This document shows, piece by piece, positions 1 to 6,377 of a stretch of DNA of 34,640 bases. The notes below the pieces were generated by a model. It worked only from the letters and a program-made list of their open reading frames with translations, did not search any database and was not told the DNA's origin. The position numbers and the translations under genes were made by a program. The stretch is from Sharpea azabuensis DSM 18934 (GTDB lineage: Bacteria > Bacillota_I > Bacilli_A > Erysipelotrichales > Coprobacillaceae). How positions within the stretch are numbered: the stretch's first letter is position 1; every line of letters starts with the position of its first letter. The stretch lies in the NCBI RefSeq assembly GCF_000702165.1, contig NZ_JNKU01000032.1, forward strand, positions 1 to 34,640, read 5' to 3'.

Positions 1-270
1 ATAGGATATCTTAACCTGGACAGCGAGGACGCCAACCTCTTCTTTCAGCTTATTACGCTCAGGTATGAAAAGAAATCCACAGTCATCACTACGAACAAGA
101 GCCTTTCAAAGTGGAATGAGATATTTGGCGATCCGGTGATAACCAATGCCATTCTTGACAGGCTTCTGCATCATTCGCATATTGTGAATATCGTTGGACC
201 ATCATACCGGACAAAGGATGTTCTAGAGAAGCTTGAGGAATCAAAGAAAAAGGAATATCAAGCCACCTAA
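1..270 (+). pseudogene. istB: IS21-family helper ATPase IstB, C-terminal fragment
   Basis: Frame 1 is open from the window edge to TAA at 268-270 and gives 89 residues. They contain the IstB/DnaC-like sensor region ITTNKSLSKWNEIFGD, followed by AILDRLLHHSHIVNIVGPSYR. IstB is the AAA+ helper that works with the IstA transposase to choose target and strand-transfer complexes. The Walker A and B motifs would lie upstream, outside the window. The fragment is therefore cut by the window edge and may be complete in the genome. Family assignment is firm; whether the element is active cannot be judged here. Confidence 0.85.
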
Positions 271-329
271 ATTGGGGAATTTTAAATTACCCATTTTGGG
301 GAAATTAATATTGCCATTATTACCCTGTA
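271..329 (+). repeat. Probable IS21-type right end with two terminal repeats
   Basis: Directly after the istB stop lie two similar units, TTGGGGAATTTTAAAT at 272-287 and TTTGGGGAAATTAATAT at 295-311, with their GGGGA cores 24 bp apart. IS21-family ends typically carry repeated internal binding sites of this kind. The exact element boundary is not visible; it must lie before the IS30 reading frame resumes near 325-332. Confidence 0.5.
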
Positions 330-683
330 GAAGACAGAACGGCCAAGAATGTAACACCGGCAATCATAGAAGCTCTCGGAAAGCTTCCATCGGAACTGGT
401 AAAAACGATAACCTTCGACAGAGGAAAGGAATTCGCGGAGTATGAAAAGATCGAAGCAGCATTAGGATGCAAAACCTATTTCTGTGATCCTTACTGTGCC
501 TGGCAAAAAGGAACCAATGAGAATACGAACGGATTACTGCGGGAGTTTTATCCTAAAGGGATGGATCTATCCGAAGTGGACCCGGAGGAATTGAAAAAGA
601 ATCTGAATTTAATGAATAACAGGCCACGTAAATGCATAAAATATAAAACACCTAAAGAAGAATTACTGGGTAACTCATCGTAG
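309..683 (+). pseudogene. IS30-family transposase, C-terminal remnant
   Basis: About 117 codons, in frame from near 330 to TAG at 681-683, encode the second half of an IS30-type DDE transposase. Visible are TFDRGKEF with the second catalytic Asp, YFCDPYCAWQKGTNENTNG with the catalytic Glu, and the C-terminal NNRPRKCIKYKTPKEELL. The N-terminal helix-turn-helix and the first Asp are absent. Reading upstream, the frame meets TAA at 306-308, just inside the IS21-like end. The gene is therefore broken, most simply by an IS21-type insertion. It cannot encode an active transposase on its own. Confidence 0.85.
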
Positions 684-711
684 GTGTTGCACTTAATTTG
701 ACAAATCATCG
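684..711 (+). repeat. IS30-type right terminal inverted repeat
   Basis: The sequence GTGTTGCACTTAATTTGACA and the few bases after it follow the transposase stop directly and resemble IS30-family ends (a TTGCACTT...TTTGACAA core). The left partner is missing, so the outer limit (near 709-711) is approximate. Confidence 0.6.
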
Positions 712-768
712 AAAGAAAAAAACTCAAATCAAATAAGAGCAAATGAACGCTCCCATTGATTTGAGTTT
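712..768 (-). terminator. Terminator of the rplM-rpsI operon
   Basis: A perfect 13-bp inverted repeat, AAACTCAAATCAA at 720-732 and its complement at 756-768, is followed on the minus strand by a T-rich tract (complement of 712-720). A short GAGC/GCTC stem is nested in the loop. It lies 28 nt after the rpsI stop, and its T tract abuts the IS30 end. Confidence 0.85.
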
Positions 769-795
769 CTGTACATTTCTCCAAAAACGTATAAA

Positions 796-1188
796 TTAAC
801 GTTTTGAGAACTGTGGTGCTTTACGTGCTTTCTTAAGACCGTATTTACGACGTTCTTTCATACGTGAATCACGTGTTAAGAAGCCAGCAGCCTTAAGTGC
901 AGGTCTATAATCAGAACCTGCTTCTAATAAAGCTCTAGAGATACCATGTCTGATAGCTCCAGCCTGTCCTGAGTATCCGCCACCTCTAACGTTTACTCTA
1001 ACATCAAACTTATCTTTTGTACCAGTTAATTCAAGTGGCTGATTTACGACCATCATTAAGATGTCGCTTTCAAGATATTCTCTTGCGTCAACGCCATTGA
1101 TAGTGATTGTACCAGTACCTGGTGTTAACATTACACGAGCTACTGAAGATTTTCTTCTTCCAGTTCCTCTATACATTACGTCTGCCAT
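796..1188 (-). CDS. rpsI: 30S ribosomal protein S9
   Basis: 130 residues, the normal length for S9, a 30S head protein whose C-terminal tail reaches toward P-site tRNA. The N-terminal [14 protein letters not shown], central [20 protein letters not shown] and basic C-terminal [16 protein letters not shown] are all family signatures; the terminal Lys-Arg is the expected tRNA-facing end. The gene starts 13 nt after the rplM stop, so rplM and rpsI are co-transcribed, the arrangement found across bacteria. The transcript ends at the hairpin at 712-768. Confidence 0.98.
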   Translation of the reverse strand: MADVMYRGTGRRKSSVARVMLTPGTGTITINGVDAREYLESDILMMVVNQPLELTGTKDKFDVRVNVRGGGYSGQAGAIRHGISRALLEAGSDYRPALKAAGFLTRDSRMKERRKYGLKKARKAPQFSKR

Positions 1189-1201
1189 TTACTGTTCCTC
1201 C

Positions 1202-1639
1202 CTATCCTTTAATCTTTAATTCTTCTGGTTTCTGTGCAGCATGTGGATGTTCTGCGCCAGCGTAAACATATAATTTCATTCCCTGCTTACGACCTAAAGT
1301 ATTATGTGGAAGCATACCTTTAACAGCTGCTTCAACAAAACCTACAGGATCCTTTTCTCTAAACTGACGTGCAGTCTTGACTTTTAATCCACCAAGGAAT
1401 CCAGTATGATGGTAATATTTCTTAGTATCTAACTTATTACCAGTCATCTGTACTTTGCTAGCATTTACAACGATAACATAATCACCTGTATCTACGTGAG
1501 GAGTGTAGGTAGGCTTATTCTTACCTCTTAATACACTAGCAACTTCTGATGCTAAACGACCTAAAGTCTGACCTTCAGCATCAACAACATACCATTTTCT
1601 TTCGATTGTGGCTTCTTTAGCCATTGTTGTCTGTCTCAT
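1202..1639 (-). CDS. rplM: 50S ribosomal protein L13
   Basis: 145 residues from the ATG at 1639, the usual L13 length. L13 is an early-assembly protein of the 50S subunit. Diagnostic stretches are [40 protein letters not shown] and [15 protein letters not shown]. An in-frame start at 1750 would add 37 residues, but they are translated from the structured leader. The ATG at 1639 has GGAG six bases upstream and matches the family N-terminus (MRQTTMAK...). First gene of rplM-rpsI, with its own promoter and a leader that may carry autoregulation. Confidence 0.97.
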   Translation of the reverse strand: MRQTTMAKEATIERKWYVVDAEGQTLGRLASEVASVLRGKNKPTYTPHVDTGDYVIVVNASKVQMTGNKLDTKKYYHHTGFLGGLKVKTARQFREKDPVGFVEAAVKGMLPHNTLGRKQGMKLYVYAGAEHPHAAQKPEELKIKG

Positions 1640-1785
1640 CTTTTTTCTCCTTTTAATTAACCTTACCGGGGTCTTTATAAAAAGGTAGTTGCTGATAGAA
1701 AAAAACCATCTTCTTGATAAGTTGAAGACATAACTATCAGAAACAAACATCTCTTAAGGTGCGAAAGAGCACCTAAATCGACATC
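1640..1785 (-). promoter_or_regulatory. Structured 5' leader of rplM (L13-leader type)
   Basis: About 145 nt separate the promoter from the rplM start. Two stems are visible: AGGTGC/GCACCT around a six-base loop (1758-1774), and CTGATAG/CTATCAG at 1692-1698 and 1734-1740, which encloses a smaller CTTC/GAAG stem. Low-GC Gram-positive rplM genes commonly carry an L13-binding autoregulatory leader. Assignment here rests on position and the two stems, not on a covariance match. Confidence 0.55.
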
Positions 1786-1786
1786 A

Positions 1787-1818
1787 ATTATAATACCTTT
1801 GAAAAAGTACCTTGTCAA
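1787..1818 (-). promoter_or_regulatory. Sigma-A promoter of rplM-rpsI
   Basis: On the minus strand a perfect TTGACA (1813-1818) is followed after 17 bp by TATTAT (1790-1795); an overlapping TATAAT sits at 1787-1792. It lies just after the hairpin that ends the truA transcript, so the ribosomal pair is separately transcribed. Confidence 0.85.
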
Positions 1819-1824
1819 TTGAAA

Positions 1825-1852
1825 AAAGGAAAAAAGCTATCTTTTTTCCTTT
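1825..1852 (-). terminator. Terminator after truA
   Basis: A 12-bp AT-rich stem, AAAGGAAAAAAG with its complement around an ATAG loop, lies 46 nt after the truA stop. The downstream U tract is short (TTTC), so termination may be partial. Confidence 0.6.
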
Positions 1853-1898
1853 ATTTTTTCAATCTGTTTTATTCTTTCTAATAGCCCAAAAGCATTCC

Positions 1899-2630
1899 CT
1901 ATTCATAATAGACATGCTCTAAGTATAAGCCCTGTGGCTCTGCTTTAAACAAGCACTTTTTCTCGCCCTTACTTTCCAACAAATCAGCAAGAAAAGCTTT
2001 AGAGCGACGATGTGCCCCTACTTGAATAAGACCGCCTACAATCATACGTACCATATAACGGCGAAATCCATCGCCAACAAGCTTAAAAGTAAAATATCCG
2101 TCATTTTCAATAATATCAATATGATAGATTGTTCTGATCGTAGTACCCAATTGATCATAAACACAAAAAGAGGCGAAATCATGTGTTCCAACAAAGAGCT
2201 TAGCACAATCACACATGGCCTCTAAATCAAGCTTACCATATGGATATTGATAGATATAATCTCTTTCAAAGGGATTATATTCATTTGTTGATAATAAATA
2301 ATGATATTCTTTCTTGATGGCACTATAACGCGCATGAAATTCCTCTCCTACCCGTTTGCTTTCTTTTATATAAACATCTTCTGGTAAGAAATGATTGATT
2401 GCTCTTTTCCATTGTTTGAAGGCGATATCTTTTTGGGTATCGAAATGAAAGACCTGATTGTGTGCATGCACTTTAGCGTCAGTTCGTCCTGATGAATGAA
2501 TAACATTGTGTTCACCCGTAATCTTGTTGATGGCACATTCAATAACTTCCTGCACACTACGCTTGTCAGGCTGTTTCTGCCAGCCATAGAACTTTGTTCC
2601 ATCATAGCTTACAACACATTGAATTCTCAT
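1899..2630 (-). CDS. truA: tRNA pseudouridine(38-40) synthase TruA
   Basis: 243 residues from the ATG at 2630. TruA isomerises uridines 38-40 in the anticodon arm of many tRNAs. The N-terminal MRIQCVVSYDGTKFYGWQKQP is diagnostic, and the catalytic Asp is residue 51 in SSGRTDAKVHA. The C-terminal half has GDGFRRYMVRMIVGGLIQVG. The start overlaps the ecfT stop as ATGA, so translation is probably coupled. An earlier in-frame ATG at 2669 would add 13 residues inside ecfT and does not match the family. Last gene of ecfA1-ecfA2-ecfT-truA, the usual Bacillota order. Confidence 0.96.
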   Translation of the reverse strand: MRIQCVVSYDGTKFYGWQKQPDKRSVQEVIECAINKITGEHNVIHSSGRTDAKVHAHNQVFHFDTQKDIAFKQWKRAINHFLPEDVYIKESKRVGEEFHARYSAIKKEYHYLLSTNEYNPFERDYIYQYPYGKLDLEAMCDCAKLFVGTHDFASFCVYDQLGTTIRTIYHIDIIENDGYFTFKLVGDGFRRYMVRMIVGGLIQVGAHRRSKAFLADLLESKGEKKCLFKAEPQGLYLEHVYYE

Positions 2631-3427
2631 AATATAAAGCTTAACCCCCAGATGCCAAAGAAAAGACATAGGACGAGTGTAATCGCAATCGTGTCATAAT
2701 AATGCCAGTGTAACTGATGGAAGCGTGTACGCTTAGCTGACGGATTATAATTTCTACTTTCCATTGCGTTAGCGAGATCTTCAGCACGCTGGAAGGCTGA
2801 GATAAAGAGTGGAATAATCAATGATACGATGGCTGCAATCTTTTCTTTAAAAGTACCTTCATTAAAATCCACACCACGTGAAGCCTGGGCTTTCATGATA
2901 CGCTGTGTCTCTTCCATTAAGGTTGGAATAAAACGTAAGGCAATGGAAATCATCATGGCGACTTCATGGACTGGAAAACCGACTTTTCTTAAAGGCTTCA
3001 TCAAACGTTCTAAGCCAAGGGTCATATCAAGTGGTTTTGTTGTTGATGTCAGCATTGTTGTAAGACAGATAATCAGTACTAAACGAACAACAATATATTC
3101 CGTTTGACGAATAGCGCCAGAGTAGATTGGAACAGGTCCAAGACGATAGACAACATGCCCAATTCTGACAAAGAAAAGATTAAAGATGGTTAAAAAGAGA
3201 ACCATGAAAATCATTGGCTTCATGCTTTTGAGAACTCTCTTAAAGGGAATCCTGCTAAGTAATAAAGCTAATAAGACAAATAATCCAATTAAGCCATAGC
3301 CAATAAATCCCGCATCAAAAAATACCGCAATCAACAACAATAATAATGATGCAATCTTAAGACGTGGATCGAGGCGATGTATAATCGAATGACCAGGCAG
3401 ATATTGTCCAAATACGATATCATTCAT
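2627..3427 (-). CDS. ecfT: ECF transporter transmembrane component EcfT
   Basis: 266 residues from the ATG at 3427. EcfT is the membrane scaffold that joins the two EcfA ATPases to exchangeable substrate-binding S components for vitamins and metals. The N-terminus DIVFGQYLPGHSIIHRLDPR is typical. Several hydrophobic helices follow (about 23-60, 70-92, 110-135). Two coupling motifs, ASRG (in KAQASRGVDF) and ESRN (in AMESRNYNP), lie in the cytoplasmic helices that contact the ATPases. The ATG has GGGGGTGAG eight bases upstream and overlaps the ecfA2 stop by 8 nt; a GTG nine bases earlier is less likely. No S component is encoded nearby, so this is the shared (group II) type. Confidence 0.95.
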   Translation of the reverse strand: MNDIVFGQYLPGHSIIHRLDPRLKIASLLLLLIAVFFDAGFIGYGLIGLFVLLALLLSRIPFKRVLKSMKPMIFMVLFLTIFNLFFVRIGHVVYRLGPVPIYSGAIRQTEYIVVRLVLIICLTTMLTSTTKPLDMTLGLERLMKPLRKVGFPVHEVAMMISIALRFIPTLMEETQRIMKAQASRGVDFNEGTFKEKIAAIVSLIIPLFISAFQRAEDLANAMESRNYNPSAKRTRFHQLHWHYYDTIAITLVLCLFFGIWGLSFIL

Positions 3428-4268
3428 GAAGCTCACCCCCTATCGCTTCAATAAGTTCATCAACACTCCTGATGGAAACAGGAAGATTGAATCCCTGTTG
3501 ATTAAGCTGATGAATAAATGATGTGATAATAGGCAGATCGATGGATAAAGATTCAAGATATTCAGTTTCATTAAATAGTTCTGTAACTGAGCAGTTCTTT
3601 TCAATCTTGCCGTGATTCATGACAATCGCATGATCACAGTATTCAAGAACCTGATTCATATCATGAGTTACCATAATAACGCTCTTTCCTGTTTGCTGGA
3701 AATCCTTAAAGAGATGCATCATTTCCTTTGTTCCCTGGGGATCCAGACCGGCTGTTGGTTCATCAAGAACAAGAATATCAGGTTCCATCGCAAGAATGCC
3801 CGCAATCGCAACACGTCGTTTCTGTCCCCCGGAGAGTTCAAAAGGAGAACGCTCTAGATAGCTTTCATCAAGTCCTACCTTTACTAACATTTCACGTGCT
3901 ATCTTTTTAGCTGTTTCTTCATCAACACCAAAATTCATTGGGCCAAAAATAATATCTTTTTCAATCGTCTCTTCAAAGAGCTGATATTCGGGAAACTGGA
4001 AAACCAGCCCAGCTTTTTTACGTAATGGCTTTAGTTTTTGTTTATTGTTTGGTGTGATGATGTAATCATCAATGCAAACTTCTCCTTGTGTTGGTATCAG
4101 TAAGCCATTGATATGTTGTATAAGGGTGCTCTTTCCTGAACCTGTATGACCAATGAGGGCTGTAAACGAGCCCTTAGGTATATTGAGATTAATGCCTTTG
4201 AGGGCATGATAGGCAAAGGGCGTATCAGGAGAATAGGTATATTCTACTTCTTTGAATGTAATTGCCAT
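3420..4268 (-). CDS. ecfA2: ECF transporter ATPase EcfA2
   Basis: 282 residues. One of the two non-identical ATPases of the energising module. Walker A is GHTGSGKS at residues 40-47, the Q loop is in VFQFPEYQLFEE, the signature is ELSGGQKRR, Walker B is ILVLDEPTAGLDP, and the switch His is in MVTHDMNQV. The FPEYQLF form of the Q loop separates EcfA2 from EcfA1, which has NPDNQF. The start lies 25 nt inside the end of ecfA1 and the end overlaps ecfT, giving a tightly coupled operon. Confidence 0.95.
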   Translation of the reverse strand: MAITFKEVEYTYSPDTPFAYHALKGINLNIPKGSFTALIGHTGSGKSTLIQHINGLLIPTQGEVCIDDYIITPNNKQKLKPLRKKAGLVFQFPEYQLFEETIEKDIIFGPMNFGVDEETAKKIAREMLVKVGLDESYLERSPFELSGGQKRRVAIAGILAMEPDILVLDEPTAGLDPQGTKEMMHLFKDFQQTGKSVIMVTHDMNQVLEYCDHAIVMNHGKIEKNCSVTELFNETEYLESLSIDLPIITSFIHQLNQQGFNLPVSIRSVDELIEAIGGELHE

Positions 4269-5071
4269 AATGTTTCTACGAGTCCTTTCTGGTCGATTGT
4301 TTCCTCGATTGGAAATCCCTTTTTCTTAAGCGCAGATGTAATCTTGTAGGCAAAGGGAACATCAAGGGCTAGTGATTCAAGAGTCTTTACTTCTTTGAGC
4401 ACTTGATCAGGTGTTCCAGTTTGAATAATATGTCCATCTCCCATCAATATGACCTGGTCACTAATGGCAGCTTCCTCAATATCATGCGTAATGGAAAGAA
4501 TTGTCATACCTTTTTCCTTATTGAGGCTATGTACAAGTTCATTAATTTCGCGTTTTCCTAGTGGATCAAGCATGCTCGTTGCTTCATCTAAAATAATGAT
4601 TGATGGCGACATCGCAAGAATGCCCGCAATGGCTACACGCTGTTTCTGTCCTCCTGATAGCTTTGTAGGCTCATGATCTAGGAATTCATACATATTGACT
4701 TTTCTGGCATATTCTTCAATAATACCCTCCATCTTATTAGGATCAACACATAAATTCTCCAAGCCAAAAGCAATGTCATCACGGACAGTGGAACCAATAA
4801 ACTGATTATCAGGATTCTGAAATACTATTCCAACCTTACTTCTCACATCATAGAGGGTATCGATTGTAAGTGGGATATGATCCACAATAATCTCACCTTC
4901 TCCCTCAAGAAGACCAATGAGTAATTTCGCAATAGTACTTTTGCCCGAGCCATTATGTCCTAGGATTGTTGTATAGCTTCCCTTAGGAATCGTAAATGAG
5001 ATATCTTCTATTGTTTTTGCACCTGCTTCATATTCAAAAGAGAGATGTTTGACTTCAATCATATTTTCCAT
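4244..5071 (-). CDS. ecfA1: ECF transporter ATPase EcfA1
   Basis: 275 residues. Partner of EcfA2 in ATP hydrolysis that drives release of vitamins or metals by S components. Walker A is GHNGSGKS at 38-45, the Q loop is VFQNPDNQFIGSTV, the signature LSGGQKQR is at 138-145, Walker B is IIILDEATSMLDP, and the switch His is in SITHDIEEA. The ATG at 5071 follows AAGGGGA and is chosen over the internal ATG at 5062. First gene of ecfA1-ecfA2-ecfT-truA, with its own strong promoter. In many relatives ecfA1 follows rplQ directly; here about 5 kb of other genes lie between. Confidence 0.95.
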   Translation of the reverse strand: MENMIEVKHLSFEYEAGAKTIEDISFTIPKGSYTTILGHNGSGKSTIAKLLIGLLEGEGEIIVDHIPLTIDTLYDVRSKVGIVFQNPDNQFIGSTVRDDIAFGLENLCVDPNKMEGIIEEYARKVNMYEFLDHEPTKLSGGQKQRVAIAGILAMSPSIIILDEATSMLDPLGKREINELVHSLNKEKGMTILSITHDIEEAAISDQVILMGDGHIIQTGTPDQVLKEVKTLESLALDVPFAYKITSALKKKGFPIEETIDQKGLVETLWQLHSKK

Positions 5072-5096
5072 AGTAAATCCCCTTAATTGCCATTAA

Positions 5097-5125
5097 ATTG
5101 TATTATTTTCCAATGTTTATGTCAA
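5097..5125 (-). promoter_or_regulatory. Sigma-A promoter of ecfA1-truA
   Basis: Perfect TTGACA (5120-5125), a 17-bp spacer and TACAAT (5097-5102), placed directly after the upstream terminator. This promoter makes the ECF operon independent of the ribosomal operon. Confidence 0.88.
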
Positions 5126-5126
5126 A

Positions 5127-5151
5127 TTTAAAAAGACAGGCGAACCTGTCT
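5127..5151 (-). terminator. Terminator overlapping the rpiR stop
   Basis: AGACAGG/CCTGTCT stem (5134-5140 and 5145-5151) with a TTCG tetraloop on the minus strand, followed by TTTTTAAATTT. The stem begins within the TAG stop codon of the preceding gene. Confidence 0.9.
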
Positions 5152-6022
5152 AAAGCTTAGAATTATCCTCATCGATAAAGGCATATTCGGAAAAACTATC
5201 ATCGATGTTTTCCGCTATTGTCAGTTTGTAATCTAAGTTCTTATTATAGTCTTTTGCAAAAATACCGGCATAGAGAATATCAAAGAGACAATTAATGCTT
5301 TCTGTTGAAGCAAAATCAGCAATCTTTGTATTCAGCATTTCTCTTGAAGAAATATGCAAGATGGCATCAGCTAAATGGGATAGCTCTGATTGCGAGATCG
5401 ATGTAATAGCAACAATAGGTGTCTGGCGCTCTTTAAGCATATGAGCAACTTTCACCATTCTTGTTGTCTCACCACTATAACTAACAACAATCGCTGCATG
5501 CTTTGATGTACTCATTGCTGCCTGTAGTATCGGATCACTCATCATCAGGACATTCTTGTTGATAGTCTGCATCTTGTTCTGGAATAAGCGACCTGTATAT
5601 TCATAGCAAGCTTTGGCATAAACATCTATGACATCAGCTTCGCTTAAGAGATTGATGGCTTTATTAAGCTCATCATGTTTTAATAGTTTTCTTGTATCTT
5701 CAGCAGTTTCGCTATGGAGGGTGAGAATATTATTCGCTATAGTCACAGCATCATCTTCTTCGACGAAGGGAATCGTCGCATCAATATCCTGGGACTGAAA
5801 CATATAATGAAGCTCTTCAAGGAAGGCCTTTTTAAAATCACTCCAGCCTTTATAGCCAAGCTTTTTAGAAATACGCACAAGTAATGGTGCAGATGTATAT
5901 GTCGCATTGGCGATATCCTGGATAGTCATTGGCTCAATGGCTTCAGATTGGCTAAGAATATAGCGTAAAATGACTTCTTCACTCTCCGAAAAGTGAGTAT
6001 TCTGAATCTTATTGATGATCAT
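5150..6022 (-). CDS. MurR/RpiR-family transcriptional regulator with SIS domain
   Basis: 290 residues. An N-terminal helix-turn-helix (about 33-70, TIQDIANATYTSAPLLVRISKKLGY) is followed by a SIS domain (about 120-265). The SIS loop SYSGET at 181-186 is the canonical sugar-phosphate-binding form. Such proteins usually repress or activate sugar or amino-sugar genes according to a phosphosugar ligand. The gene has its own promoter (6050-6078) and terminator, so it is monocistronic, and no sugar gene is adjacent; its target is not evident. ATG at 6022 follows GAAGGGGAAAG. Unlike the two other RpiR proteins in this window, its ligand loop is intact. Confidence 0.9.
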   Translation of the reverse strand: MIINKIQNTHFSESEEVILRYILSQSEAIEPMTIQDIANATYTSAPLLVRISKKLGYKGWSDFKKAFLEELHYMFQSQDIDATIPFVEEDDAVTIANNILTLHSETAEDTRKLLKHDELNKAINLLSEADVIDVYAKACYEYTGRLFQNKMQTINKNVLMMSDPILQAAMSTSKHAAIVVSYSGETTRMVKVAHMLKERQTPIVAITSISQSELSHLADAILHISSREMLNTKIADFASTESINCLFDILYAGIFAKDYNKNLDYKLTIAENIDDSFSEYAFIDEDNSKL

Positions 6023-6049
6023 ATATATCTTTCCCCTTCAAACGGGTTT

Positions 6050-6078
6050 ATTATAACGAATTGTGCATATTTTCGCAA
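6050..6078 (-). promoter_or_regulatory. Probable promoter of the rpiR gene
   Basis: TTGCGA (6073-6078), 17-bp spacer and TATAAT (6050-6055) on the minus strand, 28 nt before the start codon. Confidence 0.65.
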
Positions 6079-6116
6079 ACAAATTTCTATTTTCTCCGTA
6101 TTTTTACAATTTTTTG

Positions 6117-6149
6117 TAAATAAAAAGAGCAGATGGTCAAGGCTGCTCT
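6117..6149 (-). terminator. Terminator of the RR-HK transcript
   Basis: AGAGCAG/CTGCTCT stem (6126-6132 and 6143-6149), 10-nt loop, followed on the minus strand by TTTTTATTT. It lies about 230 nt beyond the histidine kinase stop, leaving a long 3' untranslated region. Confidence 0.8.
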
Positions 6150-6377
6150 CTACTAACTTGAACGTCATGTCTTTTTTTGATGTGGTCGAAAGATATATAA
6201 AGTGGAGTTTGTATGAAGTTTCGACATGACAGTTATGAGTTAAATAACTTATTTCCAAGTACACCCGTACTATAACTTAAGATTGAGATCTTGTAAATAG
6301 CTCAAAGTGCTTCTTTAATACCGTTTACAAACTCCATTCTCTATTCACATATTTCTGTTAATAACATTAACACAAGG
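6150..6377 (-). other. Gene-free stretch with nested inverted repeats (3' UTR)
   Basis: No convincing gene is seen on either strand. The stretch holds GTCATGTC/GACATGAC (6164-6171 and 6223-6230), which encloses GTCGAAA/TTTCGAC (6185-6191 and 6219-6225), and a 10-bp repeat GGAGTTTGTA/TACAAACTCC (6204-6213 and 6326-6335). The first two can form one long stem. With the terminator it may yield a structured 3' RNA, or it may be a degenerate mobile remnant; neither can be decided here. Confidence 0.5.

Noticed and set aside
233..445. 70-aa plus-strand frame across the IS junction
   Set aside because: It joins out-of-frame istB sequence with out-of-frame IS30 sequence; the true frames are the two transposition-gene fragments.
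1640..1750. N-terminal extension of L13 from the ATG at 1750
   Set aside because: It would translate the structured leader, has no match to L13, and the ATG at 1639 has a good ribosome site.
5993..6264. Small frames on both strands before the rpiR gene
   Set aside because: They run through the promoter and terminator of real transcripts, lack ribosome sites and have no protein-like composition.
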